A stretch of DNA of 64,000 nt from Rostratula benghalensis (Eukaryota > Chordata > Aves > Charadriiformes > Rostratulidae). Below the pieces are notes generated by a model, which saw only the letters and a program-made list of their open reading frames with translations, made no database searches and was not told where the DNA came from. Position numbers and translations under genes: made by a program. Where the stretch lies: assembly GCA_013399305.1 (NCBI GenBank), contig VXAI01000021.1:2687464-2751463 (forward strand). Reading direction: 5' to 3'. Shown one piece after another: positions 38,094 to 50,700 of this stretch (positions are counted from its first letter, which is position 1; every line of letters starts with the position of its first letter).

Positions 38094-39499
38094 GCAGTTC
38101 CTGGTTTTCAGTTCTTCCCTGTGCTGTTGATGTTAGATTTCCCCTGCCCTTGAAATAACAAGAAACAGCTTCTTAAATGGCCAGCTATTTTTTTTTCTTC
38201 CTTCTTTGGAAAGGTTATCATTCCCCATTAACTTGCTCAAGCTGGCCTCTGGCTTGTATGCATGGCATCTTCCTAGATTGCTGTAAATTTTTTACAGGAC
38301 CACCACTGTTTTCTGTGAGCCAGAAAAGTGTAAGTAACTATGCTCACAGCAGGACTCTTCAAAGATTCTCGGCTAGCCTCTGACTTGACAGGTTGTTTTT
38401 TCTTCTCTTACCGTCAGTTTTACCTTTTATCTTTTGCTTATCTGATTTCAGATTTTGTTTGAAGACCCTTCCATTTCCCCATTAGAAATCTGACTCACCT
38501 CGGCAATCTAAAACAAGGAAACACCTGAGTTGCAATTGTCTGTATTTAGAAAAATGGTTGCATTTATCAACTCTTCTTTCTCTGATAGTTTTGCTTTCCT
38601 TCCTCTGTCTTTTCAGTTTGGCTATCATCAAGAGTTTTTAAAATATATTCACATTTCAGGCTTAAATAGAAACTTAGATTAACTACCATTTAATTAAGAT
38701 AACATCAGGATAATTAAACTTTGTAAGACGGTACAACTAAACCCTTGTGATTTACAGCCTGTGCCTTGTGATTTTTCTGTTCTGTGCTGGATACCCGTGT
38801 GTGTGACATCAATGTTGAGAAGGGTGCATTGCTAAATGCCACATCTGATCACAGTATGACCACCAGCCTGCCTCAGTTGTGGGAGAGATGTGGGGGTGGC
38901 TGAGGCTGAAGCCTCAAAAGGCAGAGACAATGCTGGCAGAGGCAAGCATCCTCAAGAATCTTGCAACCTCCTTTTATTAAGAATGTGCTCCAAGACCTTA
39001 CCAGGACTTTGGTGTGTAACAAGCTGTGTTTTGGGGTTCCTTATGGATGAAGTGTTTTTGCCTGGAAGCACTCGGGAACAACATCCTCTGACCACGGGAA
39101 CTGAGACTGCCCTGCCATTGATGTCCTTGTCACCTTTCATCTGTAATGCAAATGGTGGGACGTAGCAGAGTGTGGAACTGGCCATGCACAGGAACTGATG
39201 GCTGCTGAGAGTGTAACACAGCCCAACCAGGGTTGCCTGCTGCTCTCTGCATTGCAGTCCCACAGTATTTTGAGGTGGATCTGAGGGATTAAGTGTTACT
39301 TTCAGGTCTGTTTGCATGTAGGAGAGTGCTTTAGAACACAGGAATGGGGGTCAGGGTAAGCATTTCTATCTGATGCAAGAGAATTTTCTGCAGCTGGGGT
39401 TAAAACCTGTCTGCATGGGAAACACTGCTTTTCTGGAGCTACTGTTAAGCTCTGAGCTAAAGACCCATAAACATCATTATTTTCCACTTTGGTTGTCAC
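38094..39499. other. Unique non-coding DNA
   Basis: No repeat family recognised. The frames at 38890-39165 (+) and 38952-39317 (-) overlap on opposite strands in a slightly G+C-richer stretch and have no recognisable domain. Confidence 0.5.
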
Positions 39500-39539
39500 A
39501 AAAAAAAAGGGGGGAGGGGGAGAGAGGAGGAGGGGAAGA
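39500..39539 (+). repeat. 40-nt pure purine tract, G-rich
   Basis: A9 is followed by G6-A-G5 and AGAGAGGAGGAGGGGAAGA with no pyrimidine. Tracts of this kind can form a triplex (H-DNA), and the G blocks could form a quadruplex. It has no gene context. Confidence 0.7.
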
Positions 39540-42500
39540 CTGTATATTTTAGCTGTGTTGCTTCCTAGCTCCTAAAAAGCCCTCTGGATAGTTACATTTT
39601 TAGTTCAGTAAGGTAACCTATGCAGAAGAAAACAGAACAACTTTGTATGCATTCCACAGAGAATTGTTCCTGGCAACATTTGAAACCACTTATTAAAAGA
39701 AATATTTCCGCACTTGTAACTAATTGTATAGGAAACAGACTTTGGTCAGCAAATGTGTTTTTATGAGGACAAGCTGATTCCTACTTTTCTTATTTACTTC
39801 ATAATCTATGCAGATGAAAATTACTCTTGCCCTTTCTGTGAAGCTTTTTTAGAAATCTTTTTTAGTTAGATAAAGTAATTATTTTTTTTCAAATGTAAGA
39901 GTAAATTGAGTCAGTGGCTTAAAAAATAATATTTTATTCTTGAATAAGATGTTGTACAAGGAAATGAAGAAACAAGATCCATAAGAATTTTTTTGCTAAT
40001 AAATACCATAGCTAAGGATTGGCTGATTTGAAAATTTCTGCATGTAAATCAAAAATATTCCTTCAGATACACTGGCCATAGAAGAAATAGGTAGACAAAT
40101 GGATGATTGGTCTATGTGGATGAGATTTTTCTGGAGTTCTTGATTTAGCAGATGTACAGATGAAGTTTGAAGATAATAGTGCTGAGCCAAGGCAAAGTTG
40201 CTGAGTACAGCAATGTATTTTTTTAAAACTTATGACTCATGGGTGAATCTAAGCTAGAACTATGTTTAATATTAATATGAAATTCAAAAGATGGCTTTCA
40301 TGGTAGACACTGGAAACATGTCTTTGGATAATGTTAAATCAGGCTTTTCTTTCCTCATATTTCTCTGAGCATTCAAATAAGATAACATTTTGCAGTGGAA
40401 GGGAAACTTGAAAACAGACAAAATTGGCACAGTGTATCATATTTTTGGCATGCTTGTATGTAATCAACAACTTTGTGCTTTGACTCCCTTTGCCTCATCA
40501 TACCCAGTTCCCACCAGTTCTTCAGTATTCAGTGCCAGCAAGGAATTTCAGCTTGTGTTTCCGGTCCCTCAGCGTGTGTGTTGTTCTTCCACTGGACAAA
40601 ATCTGCGTAAATGCTTTACCTCCCCGCACTGATCTGTGCTCAGCAGCCTGCACTGCCATGCCCTGAGAGATGCTGAATGTGTGAGTTGCCTTGTTTGCAC
40701 TTCCCCTATCTGTCTAGCTTTTGTAAAGCATTCCTAGCTGAGTACACACAGCGCTACTCTGTGTTGTGTTCCCCTGTGCTTGTTCTAAATGACTATAATA
40801 CTGCTGCGTGCTTGTTCTTAGCAGGTAAAAGTAGACATTCCCATCAGCAGATCTTCAAGTTAACTGCGTGGTACCTGGACTGGACAGTAGTTCTTCTGAG
40901 TGAGCCTTTCTGCTCCAGCTCTCTTCATTACTAGGGAAGTGAAATAGAGGAGGGTGTATTGGGAAGGTTTGTTGTTTTGTTAACATTCTTGATTGGAGCC
41001 GGCACGTAAAGATGCGGCTTTAGCTGTTTGGAATAATTAACTACTAAACCAGAGCTGTGATATTTATGCTAAACTAAAACTGAAACCCTAGCTGTTCTGC
41101 AGCTTTTTTAGTACGATCCATTCACCCAAAACTTGATGAGCTGCTTAAATAATCCTGGTGCATTCTGGAATTTGCTGTTGCAGGCTCCATCGGTGCCTTT
41201 GAGGAGAGATGAGGTCTGTAATGTTTCCAGAGCTCTGCCAATGCAGTCAGCATAATGGCTTTATTGAAGTCATTCAAGTACCTTAGCAGAGCTGTTTCCA
41301 AGCAGGTATAAGCAGACTTCAAGGACAGGATAGGAGCATATCCTGAGCCCTTGTAAACAGTGACTTGAACTGGTGACTACTAAACAGCAGGGTTTGGGTT
41401 TGCTTTTTTTTTTTTTTAAATTATTATTTTCTGCATTTTTTTTCCAACAAAAAGCTAAGACTCCGTTATGCCTGAGTCCTGTTAGAAAAGTTGGGAGATA
41501 TTGATCAGTCCCTGCACAAGTCAGGAGCCGGTGGGCTTCAGGTGTGAGCACCTCAGGCAAGATGTGTTTGTGCTTAATGCATTTGGCATTTCCTCAGAGC
41601 CAGGAGCATGTGTAGGTGCCACAGTTTGCTTCACGCCAAGGGCTGATTCTGAGACAACAAGGTATAAAGAGAGAAGAGAGCTTTCTGTGAAGATGCTTCT
41701 TCAGGCTAAACAAATGCTATCCTGTGTATTTCACAGCTGAGGCTTAAAATAGAGATAATAAATCGATACATGTTGTGTTTTGTTTTTAATCTGGTCTTCA
41801 GTTTCCAGATTGGCTTTTAAGTATCTTGTTGCTATGGAGAAAGAACAACTCTCTCCTATGCAGTGAGTGCAGAGAGCAGCATTCCTCACAGCATGGTGTT
41901 GTGCTGCCTCTTCTTCCTGCAGCTTTTTTTTCCCAAGGAAATACGGCTGTTACTGGTATGCTGCCGTTTGATGTTGTCTGTACTTGTGATTGATTTCCTC
42001 TCCCCTTTCCCTCTTGCCCTTTATAAATGCCTTTTCACCATCTCTGATCTTAACTTTATCTCCTTTGCTTTTTTTTTCTCGATGAGGGCTGCCTTCACTT
42101 CCAAATGAAAATTAGACTGTTAGCAAAGCCTTATCTTCTCTTTCCCAGATGCTTTCTTTTCTGTATTTGTAGTCAGAAACCGGATTTGCCATAGGCACAG
42201 GAAAATGTTTTGCTACCAATGCATCCATTTATCTTCATTATTTTTTTTAAAGTAAATGAGCCTACTCTCTGGTACTACATACAAAGCAGAGACAAAGGGT
42301 GTTTCTAGAGATTGCAGCAACATTATATACCAGCTGGGGAGTCCCTGCTGCAGCAAAGAGAGTGTATGTTTTGACATCCAGGTGTGTCAAGAGCTGTACA
42401 TGTTTGTGTTTCATGTAGCTCTGTTACATGTTGCTTCCCTCACCTCAGGCTCAGTTCCCAGCTAATACAGACCGCAATGCAGTTTGCTCACAGGTCATCT

Positions 42501-43137
42501 CTCTGATGATGAGATGATGTCTGTGCTTAAGGGGAGCGAGGAGAAAAGCCAGGCCAATGCAGTGGCAGGGAATACAAATGCACAGACCAACGTACCCCGC
42601 TGTCCTTGAACATCAAGGGAAGCAGCAGGTTTTTTCAGTGCTGCTGTGTCAGAGCCCTGGAGCTGGAGATTCAGATGCATTTCTGAGACTGAATTACTCA
42701 GTGCTTTTGTTTGTACTCTTTTCCTCCCCTGCTGCTAACTGCAAGACCAGTTAGGAAGGAGATAATGTTATTTTAATTGTAGATACACAAATGAGCAGGG
42801 AAAACTTGGAATGAACCAGAGGAAATGCTGTGGAAGCAAATTCACCTCTTTTGCTGGTGGTTACTTGCTAGCTAGAGACTGTTCCAATTATTTTGAAAGG
42901 ACTTAGCTCCCACTGGGATTTTGAGCAGACCATTTTTTCAAGGCCATCTGCTGAGCTTCTGGGTGCTGCTTATTTCTGGAGACCTCTGAAATGTAAAAAT
43001 CTTGTTGTCTACTTGTTTGTCAATGAGAATGCTATGTGCATTCCAGGTTGAACCCATTTTTTCCCATGATATCCCTTTAATTTACTATACAAATTGAATC
43101 TGTCTGTTTTCTGAATTATCTCTGGTTCCCTGCAGTG
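39540..43137. other. Unique AT-rich non-coding DNA
   Basis: Includes a T14 tract at about 41404-41417. No gene or repeat family is recognised. Small frames (for example 40390-40632, 40677-40934, 41270-41560) lack domains. Confidence 0.55.
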
Positions 43138-43580
43138 TGCCATGAAGATTATCAGAGGGCTGGAGCACCTCTCCTATGAAGGCAGGCTGAGAGAGTTGGG
43201 GTTGTTCAGCCTGGAGAAGGCTCCGGAGGGGACCTTATAGTAGCCTGCCAGCACTTAATGGGGGCCTAGAGGGGAGATGGGGAAGAATTCTTTATCAGGG
43301 AGCAGAGCAATAGGGCAAGGGGTAATGCTTTTAAACTGGAAAAGGGTAGATTTAGAGTAGACATTAGGAAGAAATTGTTTGCTGTGAGGGTGGTGAGGTA
43401 CTGGAACAGATTGACCAGAGGGGTTGTGGATGTCCTGTCCTTTCTCATCCCTGGAAGTATTCAGGGCCAGGTTGGATGGGGCTTTGAGTAACCTGGTCTA
43501 GTGGAAGGTGACCCTGCCTATGTCAGAGGGTTTGGAACTCGATGATCTTTAAAGGCCCTTCCAATACAAACCATTCTATG
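43138..43580 (+). mobile_element. CR1 LINE 3' fragment, sense
   Basis: CR1 3' blocks are present in order: ATTATCAGAGGGCTGGAGCA, CCTCTCCTATGAAGGCAGGC, GGGTTGTTCAGCCTGGAGAA, TTTTAAACTGGAAAAGGGTA, GGTACTGGAACAGATTGACC, then GGCCAGGTTGGATGGGGCTT, GATGATCTTTAAAGGCCC and a single octamer CATTCTATG. It belongs to the same subfamily as the antisense copies at 37051-37580 and 6567-8448 and is 5'-truncated. The minus-strand open frame 43448-43266 is antisense CR1 and matches the frame in the 37-kb copy. Confidence 0.95.
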
Positions 43581-46500
43581 TGAAGAAAGCCTGCTCATCT
43601 CCTGCTGCTGATCTTAGCTGATACTATGTTCTTAAGTTTCCACTTGCTCATTGTCAGTCCTGTGCGTGTCTGTCTCCAGCTAGGGAGGTCTAATTGTGAA
43701 GCTGCTCTGGCTGCCCCCAATTCTTCAGTGCCTTTATTTGCCTACTGTTGGGTTGTCTTATCTCCTTTGGATTTGGCCATCTCAGATAATGTTTCTTTGT
43801 GCTGTCTGTGTAGCCCTGAAAGCAGATCCAAGATCAAGGCTCAGATTTACCTTAGAAAGGAAAGTTAAGGGAACAAGCAATGCCTGGATGTATGGGCCAG
43901 TGCACGAGGCAGTGAAAAATCTCATACAGCACAGGTAACTCTCTGGAGAAACATGAAAGTGTTCCTGTGGTGCTCTCTGCCTGGTCTGGCCCCCCTGGCA
44001 GCCAGCCCTTGTGTCAGCGTGAAGTGCAGTGACTTTCTTGCTGTAGCAACATGAAAGTGTATTCTGAAACACCAACAATCGTCTTTTGCCATCATTATTC
44101 AGTTACATTCTATTGTTGGGTTTTGGGAACAAAGATTAGGACAGTGACTGGCATTCATGGCAGGGGTCCTTTTGATGCTACCAAAAGAGAAATAGTATGA
44201 GTGCTGTTCTGATACGACCTTTAGGTCACAATAAATTGAGACTGGATGACCTGTTTGCTATTGTGGTCCACTTAGGAGCCGATAGCTCAGTGATCAAAAT
44301 GTAAAATTTGGCAGAAGAGTCTTGAAGGTTCTTCCAGGTTTCTCTGTTTCTGTCTCCATGCTGACATGTCTGCAAGTTGCTGAGCTACTTTTTTTTGGGA
44401 AACGAGCTTATTATTGAAACGGTTACATTCAGTGATACCTCCAACCAGTAGTCTGTTACATGGCTCTTGTTCCAAGGCTGGAAAGGCAGAAGGGAAGAGT
44501 TCGGCTATCAAATAGTAATTGCTAAAAAAAGAACTGCCTGCCTAGGAAAACTTTCATTCTACATTTATGAGCAGATTTAAGTGCTCCAGAATCAGCCTTA
44601 GAAAAAAGATGTGTGTATATATAGCATAAAAATAATGGGTGTACTTCTGTGAAAATGGAAGTCTGCTTATCTGCTGAAAGGAATTACAGAATGCAAATGT
44701 TACATCATCATCTCTGCTGACAAGATCTACCCAAGCATGAGGCCAGAGGTTGTCAGGCCCTCTTCTTTCTGGGAAACAAATTGACATGATACGAGTTCCA
44801 AGTAGAAGCCTAAAATATCATGAATAATGCAGATGTGGAGCATTTGAAGTTTCTTTTAAGGTAAATAAGATGCTATACCAAGGAAGAATGGTTTGATAAA
44901 TCCATATTTTGATTAAACCTATATATATTTTGTATACGTGCATATGTTTAGATGAGTGAGCAGCTTGTCCCTTTTAAGCTTGTTCTTCTTCACATTTGAG
45001 ATCACAGAAATCTTTACCATGTTTTGCAGGTTCCAGTTCCATGTCCTTCACTGGGTTTTCTTACATTGTGAACATGTGCTAGCAGATTGGTCATCAGAAT
45101 TTTTTCTGCTAGGAGCAGAGCTTACACCCACACATATATATAGGCCAGTTAAGCTGGAGAAAGCAAACCACTACCATACAGCAAATTTCTGGATCAGTCC
45201 TTCGTGAGAGCCCATGAGACAATCTGTTCAGCCATTCAAAACGGTTTCCAAGTTCCACAGTAGGAGTATGGCCTTTGTTTCGATGTTGCTTTTTTTTTTC
45301 TTTTGCTCAATAGAAACTAGTGCTTGCAAACATATGTAATAAGAGACATTTGTAGACTTACAAGTTCGTTAAATTGTAAAATTAGTAAATGTATACAATG
45401 TGAGCTTTAGCAGTTTCATCATCAGTGGGAAGCCTGTAATTGCGAAAAGAAAGAGAAGGGAAAGACCTTGACGGACTATCTTTTAGTGGTTCTTTGCTGG
45501 TACATTTTGAGGCCATAACCTGATGGCTCAGCAGCTAGCAGGCTGAGTCCCTTGCTCCGTGGTCTCTGTGTCAGCAGGGTGTTTAATATGACAGTGCTTT
45601 TTGTGATGTGAGTTGCTGACTTCTGGGACTACCAAACAGATGGTGACTACGTGAGAACACGTGTAAGTGGCTGACACTGTAGATCTTGTTTTCCCCAGTT
45701 GTTGTACTGTTCAGGTTGCAGTGTTTAAAACTGGGATCAGCATAAAGGTTTCTTTCCTTAAAAAAAGAACAGAGAAATAACCACCCCCAAACCAAACCCA
45801 AACACATTGAGGCCTCATCGTTCTGATGCCCTGAGCTATAGGGAGCTTCTCAAATCTCCGTTTGCTGGGTCTGCCAAATTTTAGAGAAGATAAAAATAAC
45901 ACTGCAGAATAAGTTTCCTGGGTTAAGTGGGATGGAGCTATTGAAAAATTCAGGCAGTAAATAAATGTAAATCTGTGTAAAAAGAGTACATTAAAAATAA
46001 AAAGGAGGACAAAGGAGCCCAATGGGTATAAATAAAGCAATTTTCTATTTCTTACATCTTCCACCAAGGACGAAGGAAATGACAGTGTAGTGTCTCCTCA
46101 TGATCGCTTGAAAGCTGCACTGTACTGTTGGATTCCTCCTTGGCAGTCTTTTCTTACTCAAATGACTGAAATCTGTCAAATTCCAATAGACAGACAGAAC
46201 CTGATTTCAAAGTGTGTTGTCGACCTTCTTCTGACATGGGTCTCAAAATAGATCAACCTCTGACGTTTGTTCTTATATCAGCATGTCTGTAGCTTGTGGA
46301 AATTTAAATATTAAAACATAATGTTTGAATCATAGCAACCCTTCAGTGTCTAATGAGAAATCTGCCTTCTTCACGTGGTACATTTTACTCCATCTGCAGA
46401 AATTAGCTTTGAATGTGCTTTTTAAATTTAAAAAGAAAAAAAGAAGAAATGTAAAAGCTGAAAACCCAACCCACTGAAAATTATATAATTTGTGAGCTCG

Positions 46501-46769
46501 TTAGATCATGCGATTTTTTGCAGAGTCACCTTGAGGTTCTCAGCAAAGAAAGAGGATTGTTGTCTTCAGGGATTTACTAGAGGAGGAAAAGTAAGATCCT
46601 ATGAGTTTGGAAAAATGGGAGATTTGGTTGAGATGAGCAAACATTAAGCCACCTCAGATTACCTGGTTGCACCCAGCAGTTTCGCTGCAAAGAGTATCTG
46701 GTCCAAAGTGTATCACAGCAGTGCAGCAATTTCAAGGCATAGGAGTAGTGTAGGTAAGCAGTCAAGAAG
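43581..46769. other. Unique non-coding DNA
   Basis: No gene or repeat family recognised. Frames reach 118 codons (45711-46067, minus), are rich in hydrophobic and Phe/Leu codons as expected from AT-rich DNA, and have no recognised motif. Confidence 0.55.
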
Positions 46770-46817
46770 AGGGTTGGAGCAGGTGATCTCCAGAGGTCCA
46801 GCCTAAATTATTCCATG
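46770..46817 (+). mobile_element. CR1 LINE tail remnant, sense
   Basis: About 48 bp resemble the extreme 3' end of CR1: GGGTTGGAGCAGGTGATCTC then CAGAGGTCC and a decayed ATTCCATG. There is no upstream CR1 sequence, so it is a very short 5' truncation or an old remnant. Confidence 0.6.
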
Positions 46818-47396
46818 TCCTGAGGCTGTTCCTGTCTGGCATCCATGAATGTTCTGAACAAAAAGTTTGGTTTAAAATACAGACATGGGAAAAATGGAAC
46901 AGTGAAGCCACACACTGGCTGTTAGGCAGTAAAACCTGCATGAAGTAGCTAAAGTATCATGACTAAAAGGAGGCCTTCCTGAGGAAGGCAGGCTGCTGGC
47001 ACTGTGCTCCAAATGTCTCTATGTCATTCTCTGTTTTCCATAAGCTGTCCCCAAAATTTTCTGTTGAAAGCCAGAGCTAGCATTATTGCCTCTGAAGCAT
47101 TTATTTTGTGATTCATAACTGTGAGTGATGCCCAGGAGAGAAATGCCTGGATGGAAGGACATTTGAAAATAGTTTGGTAGCCAGCACAGATGCCTGGGGA
47201 GCATCCAAGCCCTTGAAAACTAACAGGAATGAAATGTTGTCCTTTTAACCCTCTGAGCCAAGGGGAACTGTATTGCTGAGATCCTAGTTTTTATTGCTGA
47301 AAGGGTAAATTAACGTACTTATTTAGCAAGATACTCAGAGATTTGGTTGTATTTTACCCTGCTGCTAAAAATGGATAATGATTGGTTTCAGGGCGC
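46818..47396. other. Unique non-coding DNA
   Basis: Nothing recognised on either strand. Confidence 0.5.
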
Positions 47397-47417
47397 TTTT
47401 TTTTTTTTTTTTTTTTT
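47397..47417 (+). repeat. T21 homopolymer tract
   Basis: This is an uninterrupted run of 21 T, the longest homopolymer in the window. It could be length-polymorphic or reflect a collapsed sequencing call. No retroposed sequence is recognisable beside it. Confidence 0.85.
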
Positions 47418-47665
47418 GCGTTGTTGGAGAAGGAACCTTATGTGTGTACTGAGTGTGAGCCTTTCCAGGCAACATCTGGCTCTGTCCCTACCTGTTGTCC
47501 TTAGTACAAGATGTCTCCTAAGGAAAGAGTGGTTAAATAATGCCAGAGTTGAATGACATGAGTTTTGTAATGCAGCTAAATATCATCTGTTTAGCTGTAA
47601 GCAAACAAATCCTTTAAAATATCACAGTGGATACCTTAGAAGAAACATCTTCTTGGGAAGATGGG

Positions 47666-47703
47666 AAATGGGAAGTATTGTAGCAAATGGGAAATATTGT
47701 AGC
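47666..47703 (+). repeat. 19-bp tandem duplication
   Basis: Two head-to-tail copies, 47666-47684 and 47685-47703, of AAATGGGAA-R-TATTGTAGC differ only at the G/A position. This looks like a small recent slippage duplication. Confidence 0.85.
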
Positions 47704-50700
47704 CTTTAAAAAATATTTTTTTGTTTTAAAAAACCTTTTTTTTAATTTTTGTCTTCTCTTGAAAAAATGCTGGCTTTTCAGTGATATATCAAAAATATGT
47801 CTATGTTCAAAACTAAACCCAGAAAATCAAAACAGTTTTAGTTCCTTTAAGTTTCTGGGTAAATATATTCCATCAAAACCTGAATGTTTATTCTGAAGAA
47901 TTATGATGAAAAACATTTCTATAAGCTTCTCTTCAAGACGATTTATAAAGTCTCCTAACTTACCATTCATCTGAGAATGTGTGTTCTGTTATAAAAACAA
48001 AACAGATTTTCAAAATGGATTTCTGAATGTGCTAAGCACTATCAAGGTGGGCAAAATGCAATTACTTCTCTTTTTGGAAGTTCTGGTCCTGAAAGGTTTT
48101 GGAATTTTTTCAAATACTTTAGCGCTCTTGTGAAAATGGAAACATCTCCAACTTCAGCTGCAAGCTGAAGCTCTGTATATAGCTACTGCATAATACCTAC
48201 ACAGTGGGATTCTGGTTTAGAGGAGGACTGTGCCTGCAATTATTATGTCTTCATATTAATTACAAGGCCAGGAAAAGGAAATGGGAGTTTTGTTCCTCTT
48301 CTTTAAGGAAATCAGTATATTTCAAGTATAATTTAAAAATAGCAAACACCCTCAAAATCTGGTACAGTTGCACAGGAGATTAGCATCAGGGTTTTTCTAG
48401 AAAACTTCAAGCCCAAATTTACCAGCAGAGAGGTTGTCATATTCTTGAACGTGCCACTGTATTCTGGGAGCAGAGTGTGGAAAATCACCCCTACTGTAAA
48501 TCTTGGAACCTGAAACCAATTAAGTGTGTCCTCTTTAAAGGAGGTTTTGCTCCTGTTGTCACTCGTATCTCTTCTGACACTGGCATTTCTAGTATTCTGG
48601 CTCAGTACCTCAGTGCAGTAAAGACTCATGGTTGGTAGGTATGGGAGTTAGCTCTCTTCCTGTTAGACCACTGGAGTCCTGCCAGGAATACTGAAACAGA
48701 GAAACATTGTATACATTTAATGAAAATAATTGAAATTTTAAAAAGCATACTTTATAATGTATGACTACATTAAAAAAAACAAACACAAACCCAAACCAAA
48801 ACAACCTACTACGCACCTTTTTTATTCACAGTATGGATTTCTTTTCAGCTTTGCCTTACTTTTCTGTGGTCCAGAATACAAAGCTTGTTAACTGTTTGTT
48901 AGCACACTCTGATATTCTTAACATTGTACTTAGTTATTTATAAAGAAGGTGTTAAAAGATTAGTAGATATTGTTAACAAAGTCTTCTTCCTTGTTGATTT
49001 CCAAACATACCAACAAACAGGTGTACCAACATAGATAACTGTACAGAAAATTAATGGCTGCATATAGGGAGCCAGATTCTCTGCTATTATAATGGTGAAA
49101 CAAGTGGAGTTTTGCCAGCAGATAATTTGGCCTGTTTTCTGTTTGGCTGTATGGAAATGCATTTTTACTTTATACACGCCAGTGTTTTGGAAGATTGTCT
49201 GCAGATAAATCTGCAGGTAAAAGGTGGTAAGATGGATACTATTGTTTCTAGGAAATAGCTGATGGTTAGGGGAGCTGGTGAGTGGTAACTCCAGGACTGG
49301 GCTAATTGTCACATTCTCAGTGAGCATATCCCTGATCAATGGCCTTAGGCTCGTAATAACTGAAGAGTTTATTTGTTTCGTTGTTTCATTGGTTTTTTTG
49401 AAGGGGAACATACATCAATGAATAAGTTCAAAGTGCATTCCTACATACACAGGGAAGCTAGTGTCTACTGCTGGGTGGAATAATCATTTGAAGTAGCTGA
49501 ACTAGATAAGCGCACGTTGACATTTTTGTGCATAAATTTATTCTTAATGCTGTAGGGTGTAGCTGGATGCAGGGAACATTAAAGAGCTTGACAATGTCTG
49601 AATCAAAATTCTAGTGTCAAACAGGAGGTGAAATTCACTTTATTCTAATTATTGTTTAAAATTGTATTAGTAGGCTTTAAAGATATTGGTGGGGCAGCTC
49701 TTCAGGGATGAGCAACCTAAACATGTGCCTTCCTGTTTCCATAGCAACACATCTTTTTCATCTTTTACAGCCAGCCTAGATTGTACTGTGTACTGCAAGA
49801 GTATTAGATTCAGAAGACATAATATTAACAGCTCAGTAGTTTCCCCTAAACTATGCTATTAAATATTTTTGGTTTGGATGATCATTGGAATAAAAGTGGT
49901 TGGGATTATTGTGCATTTTTTAGAGAAATGAATCATGGCAGCAGAACTGAAAATGGGAAATAACTGGCAACTAGGGGGAAGTGTTTTGGATTGATTCATT
50001 GACTGCAAAACTGGCTATTCCTATGACCATGCAAATGCACTTCATCAATAAGGTCAAGATTTTAGCAGAAATAGTTCTTGGTCTGGTGGCTGTTGTTAAA
50101 ATCTTTGGAAGTGTTTTTGGTTCATATTGTTTGAGCTGTTAGAGAATTGAAGGAATGTAGTAAAGGTTATGGCTACAAATGGCCATTAGCAAGGACCAAT
50201 TTTCCAGAGCTGTGGATCACGGCCTTAGAAGCTCATTTAGAAGTGGCATTTTCAAGCTCAACATAAGTGATTTGGTAGCTTTCCAGGATACTTGAGGCCA
50301 TTTCAGACTGCGGCATATTCATATTTTGTTGCAAGCTTGACACTGTTTTCTTGGATTTGGAATGTCAAACTTGTCTATCAAGTCATAGATTTCTAAGACT
50401 GGGACAATGTCCCTTTTACACAGTTCTCAGCTGCTGTGAGCACAGGAAACTCCTTTTAAAAGGGTGTCCTTTGGATAGAGAAATATCTTTTAGAAATATG
50501 CTTCTTTGTCTTTTCTGTAAGAGATGAATAATTCAGTATATCCCTATGCAAATGTTTATTACTCTATGAAAAAATGTGTGTGTCTTCTCTCCATTTGTGT
50601 AGTGTCAGTTTCTCGGTGATGAATCTTTGTCAAAAAAAGCAAAGTGCTACAGTGTCTCCTGAGCTGATTGCGTGTATATCTTCTGTTTTGGCCTTGTGGA

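Noticed and set aside
48938..49411. 157-codon minus-strand open frame starting at ATG
   Set aside because: Composition (Thr, Ile, Asn, Lys, Leu) follows the local AT richness. No known motif and no splice evidence.
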